Shown: in pieces, positions 12,223 through 25,164 of the stretch
Position numbering within the stretch: the stretch's first letter is position 1
Layout of the letters: every line of letters starts with the position of its first letter
Assembly (NCBI RefSeq): GCF_031877795.1
Contig: NC_133948.1
Location: 10,896,948-10,960,947 of the forward strand
Source of the DNA: Strix aluco
Taxonomy: Eukaryota > Chordata > Aves > Strigiformes > Strigidae
Direction of reading: 5' to 3'
Length of the DNA stretch: 64,000 nucleotides
Notes under the pieces: model-generated
The model's input: only the letters and a program-made list of their open reading frames with translations
Databases searched by the model: none
Told to the model about the DNA's origin: nothing
Made by a program: the position numbers and the translations under genes

Positions 12223-15200
12223 CTTCAGAGCAAGATCCTGATCCTGACAATATGCGCTGCTGGGATTGGAGGCACTTTCCAATACGGTTACAACATCTCT
12301 ATCATCAATGCTCCAACTTCAGTAAGTACTGCTAGTCTGAGAGCCTCCTCCTGAGACAGACGCTTCCTTAGTGTCCTGTCTGGCTACAAACTGGCCTGCC
12401 ACTGAAAATATGCAGTCTGCTAATACTGAGGGTGAGAAGGGAAGGAGGTGTTGTTCCCTCTGTATAATTCACATCTGAGTGACAGGACTTTGTTGTCAAG
12501 AGCCACCCCTTAGCAGGACCTAGTGTCACAAGCATTCATTCAAAAGTCTTGTTTCAACCGCTTTAGCAAATCCAATTCTAAAATTTTCCAACCTGCATCC
12601 TCTTTTTTTGACTTTTGCCCTTAAATTCAAAGTTGGACCCATGAAATACATTTTTGAATTATCCAAGACAGTTATATACAGGTACAAACCAAGTACAACT
12701 TTTCGACAGCTACAGTTTTACACTCAACCCTCTGTTAAAAACACACCTAAGAAGTGGAGGCCATTTTCAACCAAAGGTTTGGAGACATGAATACAGGATA
12801 AACAGATGTATTAATAAGGAAGCCTTAACATTTCTCAGTGTCCTTCACCTCTACATCATGGTTATGCAGGACTGTCCTTCCCTCTCAGTACATCCAGATG
12901 TTCATGAACGAAACCTGGCTGGAGCGCACAGGCGTGCCCCTCGAGAGCAACATGATCCTGCTGCTGTGGTCTTTCACTGTCTCTGCGTACCCTCTGGGAG
13001 GACTCACTGGGGCTGTTGTTGCTGGTCCCATGGCCATCATGCTGGGAAGGTAAGAGGGTGATGGTTTTTAATTTAGGCTTTGCAGCTTCCATTAGTCCAA
13101 GAGGAATGATGAGCCCTATAGCACAATACCCACTGTAGTTAAAAATAATGAAAACATGTTTTCTATCACAGATCAGTCTGCCATTAACATTCTGAGCTGG
13201 CAGGGAGAAACTACCTGACGTGGCAGTAGTTCATGTCTCAAAACCCAATGGGGAACAGTTCTTTTCCCCACATTACCTTCTCATCATATTCTGACCCAGC
13301 TGAAGTGCTACAAGGATTTCAGCTCAACTCTGTATCACAGTAACCAACTACATAATCACCATCATTTTTGTGCCCAGTTTTCTGCCATCCTTTTAAATAG
13401 GAAATAATGACAGAACAGACCAAGGATTTTTCTTCAGAATGAACTCAGGGAATTGGTAGGAATGACACTGGAAAAACAGAGGGTGCTTGCGAAGAGCAGT
13501 TGTTGCATCCCAGGTCCTCATGTCTCACAGGGTCTGTATCCACCCTTTTGACTGAAACATTTCAGGAGGTATTTACTAAATCTTCACAGGTTTTTTTTCC
13601 CCTGTGCTTGAGTCTCCAAAAAATATGTGTCTCTCCTCACCCAACTTTCCTACACAGCTGTATCCCCAGTTCTCTTCAGAAAAAAACAGTGTTACTAGCA
13701 TAAACTAATGGGAAGTTAGATTTTGCCTCCCTCTCTCCTGACCCCCAAATTTTCCTCTATGTGCCATCACTTTGGTTTGCTCCTCTAATATGATGAAACA
13801 GGCACCGTTATGGTGTGGGATGGGGCTGGAGGACTGTCTCCCATGGCTCACTTGTTTCATGGCTGTGAAGATCTGGAAAGGATATGGTTTTCTTATCCAG
13901 TGAAAAGTTTAGAGATTTCATCTTGTACTGCTTTGGAATAAAATCATATTCTATCATGATTAGGAAAAAAAAAGACTGTCTTCTGAAGAGCAGGTAGGAC
14001 AGTGAGTTGGGACTAGAGACAATTACTGGCTGTTATGGGTTAATAGAGCTCTCTTTTTTTTCCTGGTTTTGGACAGAAATTCCTCCTGGGACACATGAAA
14101 ACTTTCTGACAAAAGTTTCATAAGGATCGTAGTATTACATGAAAAATGCCTGTTTCAACAAATCAGCGTTTTGAGACCAAAACGCAGTTACCTACTGAAG
14201 GAATACTCCTCTCCATTCAAATGGGAAACTGTGTGAGCACAAGAGCCATGAATCTGGGTGAGGACCTCATGGTGCCTTCAGTGCAGTCTAAAGCCAGCGC
14301 TGCAGGGACACGCTGTGGTCGTGCTGGTAGCTGGAGAGGCCCTAATTGTATCAGCCATGCAGATCACCTGTTAATGCTGATTCCTGTTTTTATAACAAGA
14401 CACCAAAACTGCTGATCTGCCATCTGCACACAGAGACCTCACGTAGGGCTTTGGGTAACCAGGATGTTCTGTGGTGGAGCTGAGCAGCCCCCCTTGAGCT
14501 TCCAGGCATGACAGGTTGGATCTGCCTGTGAAAAGTTTTATCTGATAACTAAACCTGACACACATATGCTCACAACTGTGTCTTTTCTCTCTGAAGGAAG
14601 ATGTCCCTGCTGCTGAACAATGTCTTTGTGATCATAGCCGCAGTCTTGTCAGGATTCAGCCGAATGGCAAAATCTTTTGAAATGATTATGCTCAGCAGAT
14701 TTTTTACTGGTGTGAATGCAGGTATGGCAACATGAGAAACATAACAGGACAAACATGATAACAAGTATCAATTAGAAATAGAAGATAGTTAAATAGGAAT
14801 GATCCAAGACATTAAAGCAATTAATCCTCTAGTCTGACCATACACATGTATATGAATGAGGAATTTGTATATACAGATTTTATATTTTGCTTCTAAGGAC
14901 TTTTTTTTTAAAGCATACACAGGCAGGGTTTTTTTGTGTAATACACATGTGAGGATCTGTGTGCACTCTGCACACAGGGAGGGGAGCCCTGGGAGAAACT
15001 GAGCTGAAAATCAGTCCCTATTTGCTTGTATGAATGTTATCAGACTAACCAGCATGAACACCAACATTAAAGCTTTTATAGAAGTTCATCCAAGGAAATC
15101 ATGATTGATACAAGTGATTTAAAATATGACCTTCCCCCCAAAATGAGGGAATAGAGGGAAGCATCTCTTATAACCTTGGATTTGGTGCTGAAAAGACCAT

Positions 15201-18200
15201 AGGACTGAGGTCCTGGCAGGTTTCAGTTTCATTATCCACTACTACTTATAAGTATGGAAATGTATGTTTAGTAGCTTATATAATGAATAAGAGTGAAATT
15301 TAAGGTTTGGGTGAATAATAAGCACTGGTAGATCAGACATCACATGGCCTGCAACAGAAGAGTCCAGCAGACAACTTCAAGAGGTGACTGACTGCATTTG
15401 TCCTCGTCTCCTCTGTCTACAAACTGAGGTCAGCATTTGTCTGCCTTGCCCAGGTGTAAGCATGAACATTCAGCCCATGTATCTGGCAGAAAGTGCCCCA
15501 AAGAAGCTCAGAGGAGTTGTGACCTTGACCTCTGCATCATTTACAGCCCTGGGGTTGGTGCTGGGGCAGATTGTTGGACTCAGGTAATGTAAAGCAAGAA
15601 GCCCAGTTTATACTTATTAAATCTTTCTTCTTTTCTTTTTCACTTTTTTTTCCCCTTTACTACTCCTCTCTTTTATTTCTTTTCCAGTGCCCACTTAGAG
15701 CTGAGGATGATGGGCTTTCACCAGGTTGTAAAATGTACTTGCATAAATTATGGGGGTTTTTTTCTCTAGGGAGCTACTAGGAGGGGAGGAGAGCTGGCCA
15801 TTCCTTTTAGCTAGCAATGTGGTGCCTGCCCTCATCCAGCTCACAGCTCTGCCTTGGTTCCCTGAAAGTCCCAGATACCTCTTGATTGACCGTGGAGATG
15901 AAGAATCCTGCATCTCTGGTGAGTTTAGGATGACTGTTATCCTCTCACTGAGCATGTGAGATCTACTGACTGGGCAGATAAACAGCGAGAAGGTTGATTG
16001 CATATTCTTAACATACAGTCCAGTGTATTCAGTCCAAAACAGATTGAAATGTAGATTTCTTTCCAACACAAATATTCTGTTTGGTGATTCTGCCAGCCTC
16101 CTTAGGTGAACATAAAAGCTTTAAGCCCAATACCATGGCTATGTCACTAGTGCCATGGATAATATTTTGCTAAACCAGAGGACCATATTTGGTCTGTACA
16201 AAATATGTGGTGCCATCAATGTTTGTAATTGTAATTAAACTGCTGCACCCTTAAACAGTGCCCAGGTGGGGTTGGGTATGTATTTGTGTGAACAACCACA
16301 GTAATTCTGAACGCAGATGAATGTATGCTTCTTTGCATCCTGCTTTTGTGCACAGACTTGGGCCCCAGTGTTTTGAGAATGGTGCTACAACTTTTACTTG
16401 TAGGAAGTGTCATATCAAGTTCCAAATATGATCAATTCCTCCTTACAAACTAAAGAACGTTCTGTAATCTTAAATATTTTTGATCTGTTGAGAAAACTGA
16501 AAGGCATCTTCCTACAAAAGACTGTTTTGCTACAATGGTAGTAGGGTCAAAAGGTGGGACTTGTGTTCACAATGGTGAATATGTTTTCTAACTACGAAGT
16601 GAAATGAATGCTGGTTGAAGAGCTCATGACCAAATCTGAAGCCAATTCATATTAAGGGATTTGCTTAGATTTGTAGCATACAAATCCCCATATACAGAGC
16701 ATCTGGAATTAGTTTCCAGGAGATATGTGCTGTGTGCCAAGAACATCTTAATTGCCTGCATTTCCCAGGGAAGTCACATGAGATCATGAGACTCATGACA
16801 TGAGTCAGAAGCATGGCTGCTGAAATGGCACTGATTGGAAATATTATCTTGTCAAACAATGGTGAGGGATTTGCACTCCTGTTCTCCTAAATCCTTCAAG
16901 TGGCTGCACCACAACTGGCCATCTCTGTGAAGGTAACACCATGATCACAGACTCTGTCCTACAGCTTTCTGCAGCTGTCACTTGCTGCTCAGTCCTTCAC
17001 CCTGCAGAGCAGGCAAACCACGGGTAAAGTTCAGGGGATAAGAGGTTCCCTTGTCCTTACAGCCCTGCAGAAGCTCAGAGGCAACAGTGACCTGAGTGCA
17101 GAACTGGAAGAGATGCTGGCTGAACAGGCGGCTGTTAAAGGTCAGAGAGCAAAGAACCCTTGGGAGCTCTTCCAAACTCCAGCTTTGAGGTGGCAGCTGA
17201 TGAGTATCGTTGTGCTGAGCAGCGCCATGCAGCTCTGTGGGAATGACTCGGTAAGCAGCCTGGCAGCCACAGCAATCAGTGGCAGTGCTGTATCGCGAGA
17301 CATGGGTGCAAGCTCTTGGGTTTAACATTCCTGCTGCAGGAGAATGAATAGTGGTCTGCTCTGCCTGTGGAGATTTTCAGACCTCAGATGCTTAGCTCCC
17401 AAAGTATGCCTGTGCATTACGGCAAGACTCAGAGGGATGCTGTCAAAATAGCCTGTATGACAGCACATCAGTCCTTCTCTGTATGGTCCTTCAGGAGAAA
17501 TGATGGGATGTATTTTCAGACATTTTCCCTTACTGCTTTCTCCTCTCTTCTCTCCCCAGATGTATTTTTATGCAGCTTATGTGTTCCAAGAGGCTGGAAT
17601 TCCTCAGGATAAAATCCCGTATGTTGTAATCGGCACGGGGAGCTGTGAACTCATCACATCTGTCACTTGTGTGAGACTCTCTATGCACTCTGCTGACATG
17701 CAGACTCTGTTGAAGTGAGGAGGCTGTTAATTACAGATTTTGAATTTACATTGCTTTTCATGCCAAGGAAGCCCTTTATGCACAGCAGCCAGGCAGTCTC
17801 TCGGCACTCATGTCCAGACAGGTTAATGCAGAAGTATTTTGTCAGACACTGCATCATCATCACTGTCTGGAATCTCTAAAAAGTGTGACTCTCTTGCTTT
17901 GAGTCAGTATGGACAGCAGCAGAGTTTAGACTGCAGCCAGGACATTCTCGTCTCCCCTGAACACCCTTCTTGCCTGACTCCCCAGCAAACTCTTTCCTTT
18001 AAGTTCTTTTTTTTTTTTTTTTTGCTAAGTGGACAACATCCTTAAAGTAGTTGTAGAGGAAACTAAGCATGGAATGTTGAAATAGGAAGAGGGAGCAGGC
18101 AGAAATAAAAACACAAGTTAAGTATCTTGCTTTATTTCATTGTGTTACTTTGTGCAGAACATGATTATAGACTACGCTGGTCGGAGGCCACTGCTCCTGG

Positions 18201-20407
18201 GGGGATATATCTTCATGGCAGGATGGGCCATTGTCTTCATGGTCGCTCTGAGCCAGCAGGTAACAAACTTTACTTCATTATTTAAGTGGAATGGAGTTGG
18301 GCTTTTGCCTTTTATTGGCTGGGATGTTTAGTGGTGGCAAATAAGCGTAAGTGCCCTCACTGGTTTTCTGTTGGTCTCTGTGGCTGTAGACTCAGATTAG
18401 CTGGATGCCTTATCTCAGCATGGCCTGCATTTTCGCCTATATCCTGAGCTTTGGAATCGGACCAGGTCAGTTCCCTCAGTGTTTTTGCTGAAACTTTTGG
18501 CTACTGCAGGGGCTTGGAGGTGTGTGCAAGCACCTTATGGAAACTCTCAGACCCTCTTTAGCCACAGCACACTCAAAGGAATAAGGCAATTCCTGCCAGC
18601 AGTTTTCAGCTGTTTCATGGGGGCTTCATGCCCCTGGTAAGTCAGTGCTGTGCAGACACAGTCTGTGCCGTTCTCTGTGTCATTGTTCCTTTCAGCACTT
18701 GGAGATGATTCTTGTCTTAAATGGACAACAAGGTTTTATTTGCTGCCCAACTTATTAGGGCTGTAGACCAGCATTTCTAATGCTTCACATTAACCCTAGA
18801 GATCGACAGCTACATCATCTGATTATTTACTTGCAGATATGTGGACGCACAATTTCCACATCTATTTGTTAGCCTACTACCATGCATTTTCTTGGCAGAA
18901 TCCATTAGTTTCTGTGGTTGTGGGGGCAGTACACAGGCTCTGTGTGTGCAGGTGTTTGTGCAGTGTGTGAATAGCTGTGAGGCTCTGTTTGCTTACGTGA
19001 ACTTGAAGGAAGGCAGGTAAGAAAAGAACCAAGCTGCCAGTGTCACATGCCATATGAGTTAGCAGTAATTTCTTGTCCTAGTCCCTACAGTGCCATAGGA
19101 TTGAATTAATTATAATCCATTCTCACAGCTGGGTCCTGGTGAGAATAATGTGGATTACAAAATCTTTCCCGGCAGTTCATTCTAACATGAGAGAGTTTGA
19201 ATAATTATCCAGTCCTTAATAATTAACCTAAAACTTCCCCACTGCAGTTAATCTCTATTACCACTTGTTCTGGCATTGTCAACTAGCGAGAATAATTCAC
19301 TGAATAATAATTTACTGTTCTCATACACTTCATGTTGGGTCTGCTTGTTAGTATATGTTCTCTTGGTTTTAATATAATGCCAACAGTATTATTCACTTTT
19401 TTTGCCATTTCTTTTTCCAGCTGGTGTAACAGGAGTTCTGCCCACAGAGGTTTTTGATCAAATGTCCCGGCCAGCTGCTTACATGATCTGTGGCTCTCTG
19501 CTCTGGTTCAACCTATTTCTGGTCGGAACAGCCTTTCCATTCATTGTGGTGCGTTCCCAAGGCAAAACAATCACCTGAGGCTCTTCAGTGTTTTGTACAA
19601 GAAAGAGGCTCTGATAGTGACCAGGAAAAGAGACAGGGCCTAGAATATCACAAGGTGCAGACACACAACAAGATAGCACTGCCATGAAAAGTGTCTTTAT
19701 GAGAAAAGTGGTCAGAACTCCTCTAAACCAAACTTCCTCCATGTTCCCTATGGTGACTTCTGAGGTGAGGCTGGAAGCAGATTAATTTGGGGCATGGATG
19801 ACCAATATTCCTCCTCTGTCTTCAGCTGAGAACAGCTGGGACTAGAGGTGTGATGTAATTCCCCTTGGCCAGACCCTGGCACTGTTCCCTAAATTGATTC
19901 CTGAAGTAAAAGGGAGCAGAACTACACAATATTCAATCTGTCTTATTTCCTACTGTGGATCCCCATTCTATACAATTATATGTAGAGAGAAAGACAGAAA
20001 AAGACATTTTGAGATACATGTCTTGCTACACCAAATCTCCCAAACAATGCTGGGGAGCTGCTGCATCAAGGCATGTGAGGTCCTCACCAGGGTGCACAGA
20101 AATACTCCCCAGGTGAAGTTAGTCCATGCAGGAACAGGGATTAGTGGCCTATTTGTCATTGCACAGAATGCCACCAACACTGTCTTGGTTTTTTCCTCCT
20201 CCTCAGAAAAGTCTAGCACATTTCTGCTACGTCCCATTCCTTGTGGTCTGCATCTGCACTGCACTCTACGTTGGGTTTTTCCTTCCTGAGACAAAGGGAA
20301 AGTCCTTCCTGGAAATTTCAGAGGAGTTCAAGAAACGGAACTTCAAAGCTCAGACCCAAGCGGTTTTTTATAAAGGCCCTGAAGAGATCAAATCCACCAT
20401 GTTGTAG
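12223..20407 (+). CDS. SLC2A11: SLC2A11 (GLUT11) facilitative hexose transporter, copy 1
   Basis: Twelve-helix sugar porter of the major facilitator superfamily; human GLUT11 moves fructose and glucose across the plasma membrane. Coding exons 2-12: 12223-12321, 12889-13049, 14597-14721, 15454-15583, 15770-15918, 17063-17250, 17560-17670, 18158-18259, 18390-18465, 19421-19548, 20207-20407 (stop TAG). They encode 489 residues; a separate first exon supplies the start, perhaps at 8985. Near-identity to human GLUT11 is visible in TICAAGIGGTFQ and QLCGNDS. Family motifs are GRK after helix 2, ESAPKKLRG, TM5 GQIVGLR, PESPRYLL, GRR after helix 8, RPAA and PETKGK. The first outer loop carries an N-glycosylation site (NETW). 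As in human GLUT11, NDS replaces the INA of other GLUTs. The C-terminus is STML (STEL in human). No frame breaks and all splice sites are GT-AG. This is the most conventional of the four intact copies. Confidence 0.95.
18007..18023. repeat. T homopolymer (17 nt)
   Basis: Seventeen consecutive T in intron 8 of copy 1, about 135 bases before the exon 9 acceptor. Ordinary intronic low complexity. Confidence 0.9.
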
Positions 20408-20463
20408 CAGAAGAAAGGAGGATGGTATCTGGGGGAAATTCAGCAGTGGCTATGCTCTCTTTC

Positions 20464-20519
20464 AGGGACACAAGAGAAGTAGGATTAGGGACACAAAGAG
20501 AGAAGTAGGGTTAGGGACA
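20464..20519 (+). repeat. Imperfect two-copy tandem repeat in 3' UTR of copy 1
   Basis: The unit AGGGACACAAGAGAAGTAGG + ATT is followed by a slightly longer version (AGGGACACAAAGAGAGAAGT + AGGGTT) and a third partial start, AGGGACA. The TTAGGG-like words come from the unit itself; this is not a telomeric array. Confidence 0.7.
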
Positions 20520-21712
20520 ATATATTACTCTTAGGTTCTTAGATTCACCTTCAAAAGATACACTTGAACTGATAAATCCCAACAAAAGTTTAATAATCTG
20601 TTTTCAGTTTTTAGTGCTAACACAGATATTTTAGAATCCGTATTAGAGAGTAACAGAATGATGCCTTATTCTCTTATCATCAAACAACACCATGAAATGC
20701 TTTAGCAAATCTCTTCCGAATTTCTTCTATGTTTCTCCTTCACCCAAACAGAAACTTCCATCTCAGAAGCCTGTCTTTCCTTGGCCCTGAATCTGGGTGC
20801 TCTAACACAGAAATTAATATGGTTAAATTCTGTTTTCAGACACCAGATGAAATTCTCAGTACCTTGTCTTGGTGCTCCCTTTGTTTCTGTTATTAAGTGA
20901 TTTCAAATAGATCTGTACTTGTTGAGCAATAGTGAGCAGTTAATTATTTTCAGCTATAAAAACATGTGACATGGATTAGGAAGAAAGCTTCTAGTACTTG
21001 CTAAGTGGCTTATTATACAACTGACTTTTGGGCATTTTTTTGGGACTGGTTTTCTTCATGGCTTGTTTGTTGTCTTCCAAGTAATTCTCTAGTCCAGTTT
21101 GTACTGCTCTCATGGACACTGCCAGTGCATTTTGTAGGGTTTTACACCTGCGTCTGATAAGTTTAGAGTGTGGTGAGGAGCTCCTATGGCAGCAGCTTAT
21201 TTTGGATGTGGAGATCTAGATCACAGCAGAACATTCTCTGCAGCATGTTCTTCTTGTCTCCACAGAGCACACTGGAAAAGACCCAGATGTAATAGTGATT
21301 CTTTTTAGCTAACCTAGTACAGAACAGGGCAACACTCCTCTTTTAATATAGCCTTTCAAAGGCATTGGGTTGACTGGTGAATTTTCTTCCAGTTTCTTCT
21401 CAAAATCACAATCAAGCTGTCTCTTTTCTTTTGGTTTGTTTTTGGTTTTGTTTTTTGTATGAAAGTCACAGCTCTGCTGATGGTTGCAGCAAATAAGAAC
21501 ACATACATTTTCAAAATAAGTAGTTAAAGTTTCTTTCAGTATATTTTTAAACTACATTTTTAAAAAATACAGCATTTTTGAATGACCAGACTGTAAACAT
21601 TTCTGGAGTGTATTACTGTCATGCGGGGCATGAGTGGAGCAGCAGATCTATTACTCAGAAGAGGAGTCTGTGCAAGAACTATATTTCACTACCTAAGGTT
21701 TATAACAGGAAA

Positions 21713-21718
21713 AATAAA
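21713..21718 (+). promoter_or_regulatory. SLC2A11: Possible polyadenylation signal of copy 1
   Basis: First AATAAA that I see downstream of the stop codon, giving a 3' UTR of about 1.3 kb. A variant signal closer to the stop could be used instead. Confidence 0.3.
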
Positions 21719-24700
21719 ACTAAACTTTCGTTCATTTGTGGTTGCTGCTATTTTAGAAGTCATTTGTATACAGACATGGGCAAGAGCAGGTACCTCTGCT
21801 CTTGGACAACACTGAGATTTTGAAATACTCAGGATTTTGAGACAAGACAATCAAGAGCAGGACTCCATTGAGCTGGGACCTGCAAAGATTCTTTTCACTT
21901 CTACAGTTTGGAGAGAGCAGTGAGGGGCAGATGGAAAGAGTAAAAAATACAGGCAAAGCAAAAAGTGCTGGTAGCATCATGATGGTATCAAAACATTCTT
22001 ATTCCTTTGGTGAGGATCCAAGAAAGGACAGGAGACAGAAGTGAAGCAAAGAAGACAAGGCAGTAGAGAAGATGTAAGCTAAGAAAGCAGGGGATGAACT
22101 AAAGAGGCTGCCTGGGCAGAGGGAGAGGTCTGACACACACTGCTGGGACGTACAGGTCAGAGAAGAATTGATTAAAACTGGGAGAAGTCCTCCAATGTCC
22201 AGAGCTCCTCACCTTGGCCACCTTTGTGGCTGCTCCCATGAGTCAGTATTGTTTTGCCTCTCCCCAGAGCCCTGGAAGGATGGAGGCCATCTGCACCTGG
22301 CAGTATGAAACACATTTTCTTCCTGAGTTTCAGAGCCAGGCCTGCGAGCACATGTGTCAGAGAACACTAATTCCAACTTCTAGCATTTTTTTCCGACTAT
22401 GGCCTGAAATCAAGTGTCTTTAGACTGATTAAGCAAAGACAAACGGTGGTTACATTTTAATTGGTCTAATTAGTTATATTTTAATTGGAGCATTTAACAA
22501 GTTGGTTAATTGTTACTGAATTAAAACACCTGCAACTGAAAAAATATATTACACTTGTTCAGGTCCATTTTCTTATCATGTGAAGTGTTAGGCACTTGAA
22601 AAGTGATCCTCAGAGACTCACAGTTCATATTATTGTTTACAAATCAAATCACCATGCACTGTTGGATTGATTAATAACCATCAACACCAGAGAAAAATAT
22701 TTACTGCGGCTGTCCTCAAACAATGCTTGTCTGCACAAGCCACATCCCACCTCCAACCCAACTGGGGTTGAGATTCTTCCAGACATGGAAGACATGCAGC
22801 ATCCTAGTCTGGGGAACCGCCAAGTGCAGCCACTCATCAGGAGAAGGAATTTCACCCTAAGCTGTTTGAATAACTTGTAAAAGCCTTTTAACAGAACCAT
22901 CTTGGAGACTGCTCAGAGAGCCTTTGAGAATTATGGATAAAAGTAAAGATGTAATTTATTTATTTTACAGTTAGGATGTAAAACTGACATTCAACTTTCC
23001 TAGCATCTATCATGTATTATGGGGATGCAGGCTTGAACTTTCAAGCAATGACCATTATTCTTAAAGTTCCAACTGATCCTGTAATTCAAGAGTTGAATGC
23101 ACAGGCTCAGTCAGGTTTGGTCAAGTCAGGCTTCAGAAGGCTTTGTTGTACTGAGGCTCAAAGTAGTAGTCAGGAACTTTTCCTTTAAATGTGATAACTG
23201 ATTACCCAACCTATGACTTGGGGAGTCCAAGCCAGTCCACTCCAGTTTGCACCAGTCCCTGGACTTTGGCTTCCATCTCCTGCAGCTCTTATTGTCTGTC
23301 AGCTGCTGCTGGAGCCTCTCTTCCCTAGTGACCTGGCATGAATGCACAGCTCGCCAAAATTATCTGCAGTTTCATCAGTAACCAATACAATAATGACAAA
23401 CCAAATAACAAGAACTTCATGACAAACCAAAGGGAGTGTGAACACTTAGAAAGAATGAAGTGACGTGTTGAAATATTATCTCAGGCTCCTCTTTCTCTAT
23501 ATATAGAGTGACTTTTTCCAAAGTGACCAAAGAAAGCATCAGGGAAGACCTAGTCTGCAAGTGGAGATGACTACCTTTGCATACAAGTTGGTATATGTTT
23601 ATCTTTTTTTCCCCCAAATAGAATTTTGCAGTACATATTTTTTTTTCCCTTCTGCTATTCTAAAAGACCTGTTGCATAAATTAAGTGCAGAAAGAAAAAT
23701 AAATCTAAATCAGATGTGGTTAAAATAATAGTATGAGGTCATATCTGAAAGATATCAAATATCTTGCAAGGACTTATTTTTAAAAGCAAAGAAAACTGGA
23801 TTTAAGAGCACATTTATATTTAATATCTGATACATAACAGGGGAAGACAAACCAAGGGAGTTCAGAGCACAGCAACAAAAAAAAGCTACCTAATTTGATA
23901 GATGGAGGAGGGCTGGAAGACTGAGAAAGTCCTCCACAATAAAAGAGTTATGAATAACAAAGTATCTGAAAGATGTAAACACCAAAGGATGGAAAACAAT
24001 CCAGTCAAGGAAGTATCAGAACAGATGCCCAGAGAAGATAAAACAAAAGTGTTTTTAAAAAACAATTTTAAGATTAAGTTAAAGAAATCTTCCTGAATTT
24101 AAGACTGGAAAAGTCACCCAAGAGATGCAACAGAAAAATCAAGCAGTGGTGTTATAGTAAAGAGTGGGGAGGAGACTAAGAAATTTGCTGCAGGTGCGAT
24201 ATAAAATCTGCACTTAGAATAGAGCTTACTGATTTTCTTGCTGATGGGGAGTTTCATGCTGATGTGTGTCATTTTTCTGGAGCACAAAGGATAGTAGGGA
24301 TGTCTAGTAGTAGAGACTGTGAATCTTATTTCTTCTTAGTGCTTTGGCAAACAGGAGAATGTTGTCATTTAACATATGAATGTGACAAATACCAAATTTA
24401 TTCAGAGCTGACTCCTTTGAAGCCAACGATGTTGCAGGCTGGATAAATTTGATGCCCATTCAAGCAATGGCATTCATCTGATTAGAAATCAGCTTGTAAA
24501 TGTTTGGCAGTCGTTGCTCAGCATTGCTTTTGAATATGATCTGTTCTAGAGATGGAAGTGCAGCATCATGCTGGACAAACTATCACTAGGACACTCAGTA
24601 ACAGAGAGCGGTGGGAGTGGGAGGGATGTGGTGTGCATGTATTGCAGTACCATATTGTGGGGGTATTCTTAAGCCTCCTATCACATATAGTTCTAAGAAA

Positions 24701-25164
24701 GGGTGAATAAACTATGAAATCAGGAATGCCGTTCAATCCCCAAATGCTTATTTAGTCTCAGCAAAGTCACTGAGCAAAATATTCCTTTAGGTGAGATAAC
24801 AAGTGGGAAAGGAGGAGGAAGGACAAATAGATGGAAATCGTGCACATAATGCTTGCACATTGCACCATGCTCCCGCAACTAGTTACCCTATGATAGTGCA
24901 GATTAAGACGGCCAAAGCTGAAGACAGAAGCACTGAAGTGTGTAACTGGGATCTGGGAGACAGCTATGAGCTTTCTCTCTCAAATTTTTCACTGTCCTGT
25001 GCTTTAGTAGCTGTGGTTTTCTACTGCACTCTGTGGTCTCGGAGGAGGCAGGTGCGTGGCATTACTCAAGCTGTTAGAGTTCCTGGAGGTAGAACAGGAC
25101 AGTTGCGGGCATGTCTGAATAGTGGCACCAGCTTTCTTTTGCTGTTTTTATTTCCTGCCAGAAA

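Larger units (their letters stand above)
20408..25161. other. 3' UTR of copy 1 and spacer to copy 2
   Basis: This holds the 3' UTR of copy 1, then AT-rich sequence with no gene I can support. The first exon of copy 2, if it has a separate one, should lie here. I found no ATG followed by a good phase-0 donor resembling the 8-codon first exons of copies 3 and 5. Confidence 0.5.

Noticed and set aside
20464-20519. TTAGGG words suggesting an interstitial telomere repeat
   Set aside because: They belong to a two-copy 23-25 bp duplication, not a hexamer array.
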